Positions 43,038 through 52,797 of a stretch of DNA of 56,339 nucleotides are shown piece by piece. Below the pieces are notes generated by a model. That model saw nothing but the letters and a program-made list of their open reading frames with translations, did no database searches and was not told the DNA's origin. This DNA is from JAADHG01 sp964418645 (GTDB taxonomy: Bacteria; Bacteroidota; Bacteroidia; Flavobacteriales; Flavobacteriaceae). Location of the stretch: assembly GCA_964418645.1 (NCBI GenBank), contig CAYQME010000012.1, forward strand, positions 1-56,339. The letters run 5' to 3'. Both the position numbers and the translations under genes were made by a program. How positions within the stretch are numbered: position 1 is the stretch's first letter; every line of letters starts with the position of its first letter.

Positions 43038-43065
43038 TGGATTCCTGCCTACGCAGGAATGACAG
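43038..43065. repeat. dispersed GGATTCCTGC/GCAGGAAT repeat
   Basis: TGGATTCCTGC (43038-43048), CTAC loop, then GCAGGAATGACA. The same stem occurs in the yceI terminator at 17003 and in the right part of the repeat at 44105-44195. It may terminate the phospholipid operon. Confidence 0.75.
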
Positions 43066-43156
43066 TTAGCTCACCCAAAACAACTATTCATTCAATAAAA
43101 CAAGGGTTTCTCTAGGTTTAGGTTTTTTTACCTCTAGTTTTTAAGTAGTTTAGGGT

Positions 43157-43669
43157 ATGAAAAGAATAATACTTTTAACTATATATATTTCTTTATGTTT
43201 CTCATGTTCTATTAGAAAAAGTAATATTATTAATTTTGAAATAGCAGATAACACTAAAAATATAGTCAATCTTAAAACTACCGGAATAAAAATAGTCAAT
43301 GATAGAGATACAATTAAAGAGAAAAAATATCAATTTTCAATTCTGAATAAATTTAATTCTATTGATTCTCAAATAAGTTCAATTCCAACTATTCATTCCT
43401 TTAATTATTCAAATAATCAAAAAGTCATAGTGTTTTTTGATAATAAAGAAGTTGATGATAAAGCTTTCTTTAATCTTACAAAGCAAGAATTTTTAAAACA
43501 TATTGGGTTTCTCAATTCTTCATTTCAAATAAAATCTTATTTGTATTTAAATCCGATTATGATAAAGTCTAATAAAAAATATGGAATTATATCTAAAGAA
43601 AGAGTTATTTATCTACTCATAAGTTTAAATAAAAAAAACATGAAATCATTTTCTAAACTTAAAGTATGA
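43157..43669 (+). CDS. hypothetical lipoprotein
   Basis: 170 residues starting with a lipoprotein signal (ISLCFSC, Cys17). The mature part is rich in Asn, Lys and Ile and ends in a strand-rich region (YGIISKERVIYLLISLNKKN). No family is recognised. The following gene starts within its stop (ATGA), so the two are translated together. Base composition is more AT-rich than the neighbouring housekeeping genes. Confidence 0.6.
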   Translation: MKRIILLTIYISLCFSCSIRKSNIINFEIADNTKNIVNLKTTGIKIVNDRDTIKEKKYQFSILNKFNSIDSQISSIPTIHSFNYSNNQKVIVFFDNKEVDDKAFFNLTKQEFLKHIGFLNSSFQIKSYLYLNPIMIKSNKKYGIISKERVIYLLISLNKKNMKSFSKLKV

Positions 43670-44079
43670 AGAAAGTTGCATCCTTATTTACCCTTCTTGT
43701 TTCTGCTAGCTTGATTTCTCAAAATGATGTCGAGATTGACTCTGTTTTTCAGTTTTATTTTAAAGTGATTGAGATTGAATTAGGAAAAGATAACTTAATT
43801 AAATACCCTAATTTATCAGAAGAAATTGAATTAGGAAATGGTGAAATTGGAATTATCAACAAATACAACTATGAAGCTATTGTGTTCTTTGAAAAAATTT
43901 CTAAAATAAAAACGGCAAAAAAACATATAGGAATCTCACTTGTGTCAATTGTTGATGAAGAAGTTTTACACAAATGGGGAAAATGGTATAGTACAAATAA
44001 ATGTAAAATTACTTGGAATAAAAGAAAGCAAAAACCAAAAATTTCATTTTGGAAAAAATGTTTCTTAAAAAAAAGATAA
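43666..44079 (+). CDS. hypothetical secreted protein
   Basis: 137 residues with a short signal peptide (SLFTLLVSASLIS). The mature protein has a FYFKVIEIELGKDNL segment and a basic C-terminus rich in K, W and R (KRKQKPKISFWKKCF). Unknown family. It overlaps the previous lipoprotein gene by 4 bp, so they form a two-gene unit. Confidence 0.6.
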   Translation: MKKVASLFTLLVSASLISQNDVEIDSVFQFYFKVIEIELGKDNLIKYPNLSEEIELGNGEIGIINKYNYEAIVFFEKISKIKTAKKHIGISLVSIVDEEVLHKWGKWYSTNKCKITWNKRKQKPKISFWKKCFLKKR

Positions 44080-44104
44080 GCATATAAAACTTAAAACTAC
44101 GTTT

Positions 44105-44195
44105 TGTCATGCTGAACTTTTACACTGAGCGAAGTGGAAGTGTGTTTCAGCATCTAAATACCATTCATGAGATTCCAGCCTACACAGGAATGACA
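44105..44195. repeat. palindromic repeat between the unknown pair and valS
   Basis: TGTCATGCTGAAC (from 44105) pairs loosely with GTTTCAGCAT inside, and the end has GATTCCAGCC...AGGAATGACA (ending 44195). It combines the two arm types seen separately elsewhere, so the families are related. It lies 9 bp from the valS stop. Confidence 0.8.
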
Positions 44196-44203
44196 ACGAT
44201 TTA

Positions 44204-46834
44204 TTATTTCAAACTCGACAAACTTGCTTTAAGAGTCTCTATTTTTGCTAAAGCATCAGCTTCTTTTTTCTTTTCGCTAGCTACTACTTGTTCTGGTGCT
44301 CCTGCTACAAAACGCTCATTAGCTAACTTCTTTTGTACCGATTTTAAAAAGCCTTCTGTATAATTTAACTCTTCAGTAAGCTTTGCAATTTCAGCTTCTA
44401 CATCAATACTTCCTTCCATTGGCACAAAATATTCGTTTGATTTTACTCTAAAAGTTAATGCGCCATCTACCTTAGTTTCTGTATAATGTAACGCAGAAAT
44501 ATTTCCTAGCTTACTAATAACCACATCAAAGGCTTTTGAAGTGTTGTCAGTAGTTAACACAAACAGCTCAATACTGTCTTTAAACGCAATATTTTTTTGC
44601 TTTCTAATGGTTCTTATTCCCGAGATTACTTCAGCAGCAAAATCAAATTGGGAAATTAGTTTTTCATTTACAGGCTTTGCTTCTGGCCATTTGGCAATAA
44701 TAAGTGCTTGCTCTGGAGTTCGTTCAGAAATATGTTGCCAAATTTCTTCGGTTAAAAAGGGCATAAACGGATGCAATAGCTTTAAATTATCCTCTAAAAC
44801 GGTAATAATCGTGGCATAGGTTGTTTTATCAATAGGTTGTTGGTATGCTGGTTTTACCATTTCCAGTAACCATGAACAAAAATCGTCCCAAATCAATTTA
44901 TAGGTTGCCATTAACACATCACTTAATCTATACTTGCTGTAATGGCCTTCAATCTCTAAAAGCACCGTTTGGAATTTACTTTGGTACCATTCAATTGCAA
45001 TTCTGGAAGATTCTGGTTGCTCAATATCAGCAACTTTCCAACCATTTATCAATCTAAAGGCATTCCAAATTTTATTACCAAAAGCTTTTCCTTGTTGGCA
45101 AAGCGCTTCATCAAACATTAAATCGTTTCCAGCGGCTGCACATAACAATAAGCCTACCCGAACACCATCAGCACCAAAATCTGCAATCAGTTGTAAAGCA
45201 TCAGGAGAATTCCCTAAAGACTTACTCATCTTGCGGCGTTGCTTATCACGAACCAATCCTGTTAAATACACATTAGAAAATGGTTTTTCACCTTTAAACT
45301 CATAGCCTGCAATAATCATACGTGCAACCCAAAAGAATAAGATATCTGGTCCGGTTACTAAATCGTTGGTTGGGTAATAGTAATTAATCTCGTCGTTTTC
45401 AGGATTTCTAATACCATCAAACACACTCATTGGCCATAACCATGACGAAAACCATGTATCTACCACATCAGATTCTTGTCTTAAATCTGACACCAATAGA
45501 GAAGTATTCCCTGATTTTTCTTTTGACAATTCTAAAGCTTTTTCAGCAGTATCTGCTACTACAAAATCGTTTTTGCCATCGCCATAATAATAGGCGGGTA
45601 TTTGTTGACCCCAAAGTAACTGACGCGAAATATTCCAATCTCGAATATTTTCCATCCAATGACGATAGGTGTTTTCAAACTTTTTTGGGAATAACTTGAT
45701 ATCGCTATCTACTAAAACCGACTGAATTGCTGGTTTTACCAAATCTTTCATCTTTAAAAACCATTGATCGGAAAGTCTGGGTTCTATAACAGCATGTGTA
45801 CGCTCACTTGTACCAACTTTATGAGTAATATCTTCAATTTTAACAAGAATCCCCAAATCTTCGAGTTCCTTAGTCACATCTTTACGCGCCACAATGCGAT
45901 CTTTTCCTTCATGCTGTAATCCGTAGCTATTTAAACTCGCATCATCATTAAGAATATCAATAACTTCAAGGTTGTGCCTATCTCCTATCTCTTTATCATT
46001 TACATCGTGAGCTGGCGTTATTTTTAAGCAACCTGTACCAAACTCAATATCTACATAATCGTCTTCAATTATAGGAACTACACGATTACAAATAGGTACA
46101 ATTACATGTTTTCCTCTTAAATGAGCAAAACGTTCATCATTAGGATTAATACAAACTGCAGTGTCTCCCAAAATGGTTTCAGGACGTGTAGTGGCAATGG
46201 TTACAAAACCATCTTCATTTTCTATTCGATATTTTACATAATACAATTTATCGGTATGTTCAACATGGTTTACCTCTTCATCAGAAAGTGTTGTTTTGGC
46301 TACAGGATCCCAATTTACCATGCGATAGCCGCGATAAATCAAGCCTTTGTTATATAAATCGATAAACACTTTTATAACGCCTTCGTTCATATCTTCGTCC
46401 ATAGTGAACTTAGTACGATTCCAATCGCAAGAACAACCCAATTTCTTTAATTGTTCTAGGATGACGCCACCATATTCATGTGTCCAATCCCAAGCATGTG
46501 TCAAAAACTCCTCTCTAGTGAGGTCGTTTTTATTAACGCCTTGTTTTTTAAGCTTTTCAACAACTTTCGCTTCAGTAGCAATAGAAGCATGATCTGTTCC
46601 AGGAACCCAACATGCATTTTTACCTTGTAAACGTGCGCGACGGATTAATACATCTTGTATGGTATTATTAAGCATATGTCCCATATGTAACACCCCAGTA
46701 ACATTAGGTGGTGGGATAACAATAGTATAAGGCTCTCTCTTGTCTGGTACAGAATGAAAATAGTTGTGTTTCATCCAGTAATCGTACCATTTACCTTCTA
46801 CATTAGTGGCATCATATTGTGATGGAATTGACAT
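44204..46834 (-). CDS. valS: valyl-tRNA synthetase
   Basis: 876 residues, class Ia. HIGH-type PPPNVTGVLHMGHML, the CP1 editing domain (TTRPETILGDTAV), DWNISRQLLWGQQIPAYY and KMSKSLGNSPD are all in place, followed by the anticodon-binding domain and a C-terminal coiled coil (SIDVEAEIAKLTEELNYTEGF). ATG 46834 is chosen; the frame continues to a TTG at 46867. Confidence 0.97.
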   Translation of the reverse strand: MSIPSQYDATNVEGKWYDYWMKHNYFHSVPDKREPYTIVIPPPNVTGVLHMGHMLNNTIQDVLIRRARLQGKNACWVPGTDHASIATEAKVVEKLKKQGVNKNDLTREEFLTHAWDWTHEYGGVILEQLKKLGCSCDWNRTKFTMDEDMNEGVIKVFIDLYNKGLIYRGYRMVNWDPVAKTTLSDEEVNHVEHTDKLYYVKYRIENEDGFVTIATTRPETILGDTAVCINPNDERFAHLRGKHVIVPICNRVVPIIEDDYVDIEFGTGCLKITPAHDVNDKEIGDRHNLEVIDILNDDASLNSYGLQHEGKDRIVARKDVTKELEDLGILVKIEDITHKVGTSERTHAVIEPRLSDQWFLKMKDLVKPAIQSVLVDSDIKLFPKKFENTYRHWMENIRDWNISRQLLWGQQIPAYYYGDGKNDFVVADTAEKALELSKEKSGNTSLLVSDLRQESDVVDTWFSSWLWPMSVFDGIRNPENDEINYYYPTNDLVTGPDILFFWVARMIIAGYEFKGEKPFSNVYLTGLVRDKQRRKMSKSLGNSPDALQLIADFGADGVRVGLLLCAAAGNDLMFDEALCQQGKAFGNKIWNAFRLINGWKVADIEQPESSRIAIEWYQSKFQTVLLEIEGHYSKYRLSDVLMATYKLIWDDFCSWLLEMVKPAYQQPIDKTTYATIITVLEDNLKLLHPFMPFLTEEIWQHISERTPEQALIIAKWPEAKPVNEKLISQFDFAAEVISGIRTIRKQKNIAFKDSIELFVLTTDNTSKAFDVVISKLGNISALHYTETKVDGALTFRVKSNEYFVPMEGSIDVEAEIAKLTEELNYTEGFLKSVQKKLANERFVAGAPEQVVASEKKKEADALAKIETLKASLSSLK

Positions 46835-46960
46835 ACTTTGGAATAGTTTTTGAACATTAATGTGCAAAAGTACTTATATTTTGTTTTCTGCGAAATTATA
46901 AAGACTAATAATGTTCTTTTGAATAGTTCAGGCAATTTTTTATTGATGTAGTTCGTCTAA

Positions 46961-46968
46961 TAATTTTG
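46961..46968 (+). promoter_or_regulatory. -7 box of the DUF1573 gene
   Basis: TAATTTTG matches TAnnTTTG and lies 47 bp before the ATG, in the region divergent from valS. Confidence 0.5.
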
Positions 46969-47015
46969 CAGAATGTCTAAAAAGTAAGTAAGTTTACATT
47001 GAATTTAAAATAAAA

Positions 47016-47447
47016 ATGATGAAATATTTAATTACTATTTTATGTATTGGACTAATCAGTTTTTCTGTTAATGCGCAAGACAAAGTAGCAAAGATTGAAT
47101 TCAAAACTGATGTTATTGACTATGGCACTATTGAAAAAGGCGCTGATGGAGTAAGAATTTTTGAATTTACAAATACTGGAGAAGCCCCATTAATTATTAC
47201 TAAAGTTAAATCTACTTGTGGATGTACCGTCCCAAGTTGGTCAAAAGACCCTATCATGCCTGGTAAATCTGGAGAAATAAAAGTAAAGTATGATACAAAT
47301 AGAGTAAATCCTATTAGAAAAACTATTACTGTAACATCAAATGCAGACACCCCAAATGTAGCCTTAAAAATTAAAGGATTAGTAGTTGATTCTAGTAAAA
47401 ATAGCGTCTTAAAAAAGAAAAAGAAGAGTGTATTAGAGCAAAAATAA
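47016..47447 (+). CDS. exported DUF1573-domain protein
   Basis: 143 residues with a signal peptide (cleavage near VNAQDK). The DUF1573 Ig-like pattern is seen as DYGTIEKGADGVRIFEFTNTGEAPLIITKVKSTCGCTVPSW, with KSTCGC as the family hallmark, and PIRKTITVTSNADTP. Its C-terminus is lysine-rich. Function unknown, but many flavobacteria have several copies. Confidence 0.88.
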   Translation: MMKYLITILCIGLISFSVNAQDKVAKIEFKTDVIDYGTIEKGADGVRIFEFTNTGEAPLIITKVKSTCGCTVPSWSKDPIMPGKSGEIKVKYDTNRVNPIRKTITVTSNADTPNVALKIKGLVVDSSKNSVLKKKKKSVLEQK

Positions 47448-47470
47448 TTATTGTATAAACAGATAGATTA

Positions 47471-47496
47471 AATCCTCCTTTTTAGGAGGATTTTTG
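47471..47496 (+). terminator. terminator after DUF1573 gene
   Basis: AATCCTCC (47471-47478) pairs with GGAGGATT (47485-47492), followed by a T run, and lies between convergent genes. Confidence 0.9.
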
Positions 47497-48828
47497 TTAT
47501 AGTAAGCTTTTTAATTGAAATTGAAATCTCATTTGTACACCTTTTCTATCTATAAGTAATTTAATCCTGTCACCATCGTCTCCATAAAATAATTGGATTA
47601 TTTCTTGTAACGAGTAAGCATGTGCCTGTTTGTTATTAATACTAAGAATAACATCTCCCAGTTGAAGACCAGCTATTTTAGCAGGTGAATCTTTTCGTAA
47701 CTCAACAATGGTAAATGCTGGTGCTAATACATATTTATAAGAACCAGAAACCACCATTGGTATTCTAGTAACAGATTCATTTTCATTATTAAACGTTGTT
47801 ATCTCAATACTCCTATCAATTTCCTTAACAACTCTAACTCCGTTATGTTCTAGAACAATACCGCTCTTATTATAATAAAATGGATTATTAAAATGATGAT
47901 TCTTTTTTAAAGTAATTCTATTATTTGGGTAATCGAAAATAATATTAAATCGTTTTAATATTTCTCCTCCCATACTCCCATTTCTTTCTTTAAATTTTCT
48001 AGCAAAAGCAATTGATGTAGAATCAGGAAAAGCAGCATTAACTTTTTTAAGCTTAAAATCACTAAATGAAATTTCATCAATAATAGTTCGCTTACCATAA
48101 ACATTGCCACTTAACCCCCTTCCTAGAAAATCTACAAAATACTTTTTAGGTATAGAAATATGCTTTGAATCATCTTCAAACAACCACAATGCATCACTCC
48201 CACCAGTATCAATCAATAATTTTACCGGAATATCTATATTATTAATCATAAGATCGACATCAATGTAAGGTTTATTATTAAAAAAATTTAACCCGAAAGA
48301 CTTACACTTTTTACACTTTCTTTCCTTATAACTTTCGGGATCGTATAATCTCATGAATTTTTGAGAATAATTAACTTCTACAATGAAATCTTTAAATAAA
48401 TCATAACCTATTATTCCATGAATTGGGACTCCCAATTTAGGTGCAAAATTTAATGCTGGATCGAAAATAGCATATAAATCTTGGCTAAAACTAATGGCCT
48501 TTCCTATTCTAAAAATATTATTTTTTGATTTAAGAGCTTCTACAGATTTACCTTCTCCTAATCCTCGTAAAAAAATACGTTCTGTTTGGTTAATCTGAAG
48601 TTCTTCAGTAAGATTTAAAAAATTGAAAATTATGGGTTTACTTACACCTGTATCTAATAAAAAAGAAAGTACAACCCCATTAATTTCTACTGGAATAACT
48701 ATTAAATTATGTATTAACTTAAAATTAATTTTATCACGAGTACTTCTTTGCAAAACAAACTTCCCCTGTGCTAAAGACGATAAGCAGAAACTTAATAGAA
48801 ATAGGGAACATATAAAAATCTTTTTCAT
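47497..48828 (-). CDS. exported retropepsin-like aspartic protease with PDZ domain
   Basis: 443 residues: signal peptide (cut after LSSLAQ), two aspartic-protease lobes, each with a DTG motif (FLLDTGVSKPIIF and LLIDTGGSDALWL), then a C-terminal PDZ domain (IVELRKDSPAKIAGLQLGDVILSIN). The double DTG in one chain suggests a pepsin-like single-chain enzyme from a retropepsin fold. The CKKCK motif between the lobes (near residue 160) is a possible metal site. Likely a periplasmic protease; target unknown. Confidence 0.87.
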   Translation of the reverse strand: MKKIFICSLFLLSFCLSSLAQGKFVLQRSTRDKINFKLIHNLIVIPVEINGVVLSFLLDTGVSKPIIFNFLNLTEELQINQTERIFLRGLGEGKSVEALKSKNNIFRIGKAISFSQDLYAIFDPALNFAPKLGVPIHGIIGYDLFKDFIVEVNYSQKFMRLYDPESYKERKCKKCKSFGLNFFNNKPYIDVDLMINNIDIPVKLLIDTGGSDALWLFEDDSKHISIPKKYFVDFLGRGLSGNVYGKRTIIDEISFSDFKLKKVNAAFPDSTSIAFARKFKERNGSMGGEILKRFNIIFDYPNNRITLKKNHHFNNPFYYNKSGIVLEHNGVRVVKEIDRSIEITTFNNENESVTRIPMVVSGSYKYVLAPAFTIVELRKDSPAKIAGLQLGDVILSINNKQAHAYSLQEIIQLFYGDDGDRIKLLIDRKGVQMRFQFQLKSLL

Positions 48829-48961
48829 GAAACTTTTTTGTAAAAAACGGCACCTTCTTCAATTTACAAATCTTTTAAAGAAATAATTTATAAAGGTCTT
48901 TATTTTAAAGAAACTTTAAGATATATTTTGCAACTTTGTGGCACAATTAAAAACCTGCAGA

Positions 48962-50152
48962 ATGCCAAAAATATCTAATAAAGGACAATCAATGCCTCAA
49001 TCACCTATACGAAAATTGGTTCCTTTTGCTGAAGATGCAAAAAAACGAGGCACAAAAGTATTTCACCTAAATATAGGTCAACCTGACATTAAAACACCAC
49101 AGGTAGCCCTAGATGCAGTAAAAAATAATACTTTAGAGGTAGTTGCTTATAGCCGCTCTGAAGGCTCAGAAGAATATAGAACTAAGATTGCTGATTATTA
49201 CTCAAAAAATGATATTTCAGTTAATGCCAACCAAATCGTTGTTACAACTGGTGGTAGTGAAGCTTTACTGTTCACGTTTGGAAGCATTATGGATGTAGGC
49301 GATGAGGTAATTATTCCAGAACCATTTTATGCAAATTATAATGGGTTTTCTATCGCTTCAGGCGTAAATGTTATTCCTGTAATTTCTAAAATTGAAGATA
49401 ATTTTGCCTTGCCTCCTATTGAAGCTTTTGAAAAATTGATTACACCAAAAACAAAAGCAATTCTTATTTGTAATCCTGGAAATCCTACAGGATATCTTTA
49501 TAGCAAAGAGGAAATAAAAAAATTAGCAAAAATTGTTAAAGCTCATGAGTTGTTTTTAATAGCCGATGAAGTGTATCGTGAATTTGCTTATGATGGTAGT
49601 GAACATTATTCTGTTATGCAAGAAGAAGGTTTAGAAGATTATGCTATTATGATTGACTCTGTTTCTAAAAGATATAGTATGTGTGGCGCAAGAATTGGTT
49701 GCATAGTTTCAAAAAATAGTGCAGTTATTGATACTGCCTTAAAATTTGCACAAGCACGATTATCCCCACCAACCTATGCGCAAATAGCAAGTGAAGCCGC
49801 TTTAGAAACACCACAGAGTTACTTTGATGATGTTATTAATGAATATGTTTCTAGACGTAATACCCTTATTGAAGAATTACAAAAAATTGAAGGCGTAAAA
49901 GTAGGAAAACCAAAAGGTGCTTTTTATTGCATTGCTGAATTGCCTGTGGATAATGCCGATGATTTTGCACAATGGATGCTAGAAAAATTTGAACTTAATG
50001 GAGAAACCATTATGGTGGCACCTGCAGCTGGATTTTACTCTACAAAAGGATTAGGTTTAAACCAAGTAAGAATTGCATACGTACTTAAAAAAGAAGACTT
50101 AATTGCTTCCGTTAATATTTTAAAAGCTGCATTAAAGCAGTACAATGGCTAA
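48962..50152 (+). CDS. class I/II pyridoxal-phosphate aminotransferase
   Basis: 396 residues. GQPDIKTPQVALDA, TTGGSEALLFTFGSI, CNPGNPTGYLYS, DEVYREF and the PLP-lysine region SVSKRYSMCGARIG are all in fold order, as in aspartate/aromatic aminotransferases. The substrate (Asp or other) is not resolvable. Its stop codon overlaps the murB start by one base (TAATG). Confidence 0.93.
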   Translation: MPKISNKGQSMPQSPIRKLVPFAEDAKKRGTKVFHLNIGQPDIKTPQVALDAVKNNTLEVVAYSRSEGSEEYRTKIADYYSKNDISVNANQIVVTTGGSEALLFTFGSIMDVGDEVIIPEPFYANYNGFSIASGVNVIPVISKIEDNFALPPIEAFEKLITPKTKAILICNPGNPTGYLYSKEEIKKLAKIVKAHELFLIADEVYREFAYDGSEHYSVMQEEGLEDYAIMIDSVSKRYSMCGARIGCIVSKNSAVIDTALKFAQARLSPPTYAQIASEAALETPQSYFDDVINEYVSRRNTLIEELQKIEGVKVGKPKGAFYCIAELPVDNADDFAQWMLEKFELNGETIMVAPAAGFYSTKGLGLNQVRIAYVLKKEDLIASVNILKAALKQYNG

Positions 50153-51165
50153 TGACTATTTTAAGTAACATCCCCTTAAAACCCTATAATACATTTGGAA
50201 TAGATGCTATTGCTAAGCATTTTGTTTCGGTTCAAAGTGTTGAAGAATTAAAATCTGTTTTAGAATTAAAAACCTATTCTGAAAAACTTATTTTAGGTGG
50301 TGGTAGTAACATGCTACTTACTAAGGATATTAATGCACTTGTTATACATTTAGATTTACAAGGCATTGAAATTGTTTCTAAGACTAATTCTGAAGTGAAA
50401 GTCAAAGCTAATGCTGGAGAGAACTGGCACAGTTTTGTTTTATGGTGTTTACAACATGATTTTGGGGGTATAGAAAACCTTTCCTTAATCCCAGGTAATG
50501 TAGGTACAGCTCCTATACAAAATATTGGAGCTTATGGCGTAGAGCTGAAAGATATTTTTGAATCTTGCGAAGCATTACATATTGAATCACAAAGTATCAG
50601 AACGTTTAATAAAGTAGATTGTCATTTTGATTATAGAAATTCTATTTTCAAACAAGATTTAAAAGGTAAATACATAATTTTAAATGTTACTTTAACCCTT
50701 TCAACAACTAATCATGTTTTAAAAACAGATTATGGTGCAATTACTTCAGAACTAAATAGATTAAATGTTCAAAATCCTAGTATTCAAGATATCTCTACAG
50801 CTGTAATTAACATTAGAGAAAGTAAAATACCAAACCCAAAAGATATAGGTAATAGTGGCAGTTTTTTTAAAAATCCAATTGTTTCTAAAACTCAATTTAA
50901 AGAATTAAAGGTTAACTTTCCTGAGATGCCAAGTTATATAATATCAGATACTGAAGTAAAAATCCCTGCAGGTTGGCTTATTGAACAATCCGGTTTTAAA
51001 GGAAAACAGTTTGGCAATTACGGCGTACATAAAAATCAAGCTTTGGTATTGGTAAACCATGGAGGTGCCAAAGGCGAAGATATTTTTAAGCTCTCAAAAC
51101 TCATTCAATTAACAATCAAACGCCTTTTTAATATCACTTTAGAAGTCGAAGTAAATATTATTTAA
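50152..51165 (+). CDS. murB: UDP-N-acetylenolpyruvoylglucosamine reductase
   Basis: 337 residues, the type I (E. coli-like) MurB. PLKPYNTFGIDA, LGGGSNMLLT (FAD site), LSLIPGNVGTAPIQNIGAYG and GNSGSFFKNP, then GVHKNQALVLVN close to the end. It makes UDP-MurNAc for the cell wall. Co-translated with the aminotransferase gene. Confidence 0.96.
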   Translation: MTILSNIPLKPYNTFGIDAIAKHFVSVQSVEELKSVLELKTYSEKLILGGGSNMLLTKDINALVIHLDLQGIEIVSKTNSEVKVKANAGENWHSFVLWCLQHDFGGIENLSLIPGNVGTAPIQNIGAYGVELKDIFESCEALHIESQSIRTFNKVDCHFDYRNSIFKQDLKGKYIILNVTLTLSTTNHVLKTDYGAITSELNRLNVQNPSIQDISTAVINIRESKIPNPKDIGNSGSFFKNPIVSKTQFKELKVNFPEMPSYIISDTEVKIPAGWLIEQSGFKGKQFGNYGVHKNQALVLVNHGGAKGEDIFKLSKLIQLTIKRLFNITLEVEVNII

Positions 51166-51317
51166 TATTTTTTAGCGTTACTAAATAAAACATTTTTAAA
51201 ATTCAATATCTTAAAAATTAATAGTACTGGTACGATTGTTGTCTTGTTTTTATTAATTTTATAGCTCTGTCTTTAAAATAATTAGCTTTATTTATATATT
51301 AATTTTACATTTCAATC

Positions 51318-51848
51318 TTGGTTTCAAAATTAGAGCAACATATAGTTAATCTGTTACAGGAAGGTGATAAACGTGCTATTCCGCTAATTTATGAGAATTA
51401 CTCCCATTCACTTTTAGGTGTAATTTCAAAGATAACTCATGATGAGGCTATGGCACAAGATGCACTTCAAGAAAGTTTTATAAAAATATGGCGTTATTCT
51501 AAAAAGTATGACCCAAGTAAAGCAAAATTATTCACTTGGTTGTATCGAATTGCAAGAAACACAGCGATTGATAAATTAAGAAGTCATAATATTAAATTTG
51601 AAAAAGAAGTCCAAATTGTCGATACTAACGTATATAAATTATCAACATCTGGTCTAAATCAAGACACCATTGATTTACAAAAGCATGTTGCCACTCTAGA
51701 TTTAAAGTATCAAACTGTGTTAAAAGCTTTGTTTTTTGAAGGTATGACACAGCAAGAAGCTAGTGATGAATTAGACATTCCGCTTGGTACAATTAAATCT
51801 AGATTAAAAATTGGATTAAGAGAATTAAAAAAAATCTATAATCCTTAA
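51318..51848 (+). CDS. ECF-type RNA polymerase sigma factor
   Basis: 176 residues. Region 2 shows DEAMAQDALQESFIKIWRYSKKYDP and LFTWLYRIARNTAIDKLR; region 4 shows LDLKYQTVLKALFFEGMTQQEASDELDIPLGTIKSRL. No ATG is available before region 2, so a TTG at 51318 (MVSKLEQHI) is the likely start. A RskA-type anti-sigma factor gene follows after 11 bp. Confidence 0.9.
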   Translation: MVSKLEQHIVNLLQEGDKRAIPLIYENYSHSLLGVISKITHDEAMAQDALQESFIKIWRYSKKYDPSKAKLFTWLYRIARNTAIDKLRSHNIKFEKEVQIVDTNVYKLSTSGLNQDTIDLQKHVATLDLKYQTVLKALFFEGMTQQEASDELDIPLGTIKSRLKIGLRELKKIYNP

Positions 51849-51859
51849 AACGTACAGTC

Positions 51860-52648
51860 ATGGAGAATAATGTACAATCATTTTTAGAATCTGGTTTACT
51901 AGATAAGTACTTAATAGAAACTACAACAGCCTCAGAAACTGTAGAAGTAGAATCGTTTATTGCTAAATATCCAGAAGTAAAAGAAGAATACAATATATTA
52001 CAGGATCATCTTGAGTTGGTTTCGAAAACGCAAGCCATAACACCACCTCCATATACCTTAGATGTAATTATGGATGCTATTGACAAACCCGTTGTGCAAC
52101 TTCACCCAACACGAAAAACACCTTTTTGGTTTAGCATTGCTGCAAGTATAGCTGCACTTGTTTTTGCAGGTACATCATATTTGTTTTACAATCAAAATCA
52201 GAAACTTTTAAATGAAAACAATATCATTGCTGATGAAATTTTTGATTTGAGAGATGACATTAACAATAATAATAACAAGCTTGATGATGTAATGCGGCAG
52301 TTTATGAGGCTTAATAATCCCGAAACAGAAAAATATGTATTGCGTGGTAACGAGAGAGCTAAAGACTTAAAAACTGTAGCCTATATTAATCCTATAGAAA
52401 AGTCGTCATTGATTGATGTAGTTTCTTTACCTGAACTTTCTGAAGAACAATGTTACCAAATGTGGGCGCAATTGCAAGGCAAAATGGTAAACTTAGGTAT
52501 TCTTGATATGTCAGACCAAAAATTAAAATCTGTACCATATATTGAAGATGCATTAAGTTTAAACATTACTATCGAGCCAAAAGGCGGTAATAAAAATGCT
52601 TCTCTTGAAAACTCAGTTGCTGAAATACCTTTAAAAAAAGACAACTAG
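51860..52648 (+). CDS. RskA-type anti-sigma factor
   Basis: 262 residues: a cytoplasmic N-terminal sigma-binding part (FLESGLLDKYLIETTTASE), one membrane helix (about 92-109, WFSIAASIAALVFAGTSYLFY), a coiled-coil segment and a periplasmic RskA C-terminal domain (EEQCYQMWAQLQGKMVNLGI). It should hold the sigma factor encoded upstream at the membrane until a signal triggers proteolysis. Terminator downstream. Confidence 0.9.
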   Translation: MENNVQSFLESGLLDKYLIETTTASETVEVESFIAKYPEVKEEYNILQDHLELVSKTQAITPPPYTLDVIMDAIDKPVVQLHPTRKTPFWFSIAASIAALVFAGTSYLFYNQNQKLLNENNIIADEIFDLRDDINNNNNKLDDVMRQFMRLNNPETEKYVLRGNERAKDLKTVAYINPIEKSSLIDVVSLPELSEEQCYQMWAQLQGKMVNLGILDMSDQKLKSVPYIEDALSLNITIEPKGGNKNASLENSVAEIPLKKDN

Positions 52649-52679
52649 CACATACTATTTTTGTTAAGATATAAATAAA

Positions 52680-52706
52680 ATCACAGCAAAATGCTGTGGT
52701 TTTTTG
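52680..52706 (+). terminator. terminator after sigma/anti-sigma operon
   Basis: CACAGCA (52682-52688) pairs with TGCTGTG (52692-52698), extended by AATC/GATT, and is followed by Ts. Confidence 0.9.
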
Positions 52707-52773
52707 ATTATAATAATTATTAATTATTTAGCATTTGATTGAATCTATTTTATACATTTTAAGTATAAAATCT

Positions 52774-52781
52774 TATCTTTA
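52774..52781 (+). promoter_or_regulatory. -7-like box of the glycosyltransferase/ECF/Nramp operon
   Basis: TATCTTTA, one base off TAnnTTTG, 16 bp before the first gene's ATG at 52798. Confidence 0.4.
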
Positions 52782-52797
52782 CACAAATCATTTTCAC

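Noticed and set aside
44109..44363. 84-codon plus frame
   Set aside because: Begins in a dispersed repeat and continues antisense to valS.
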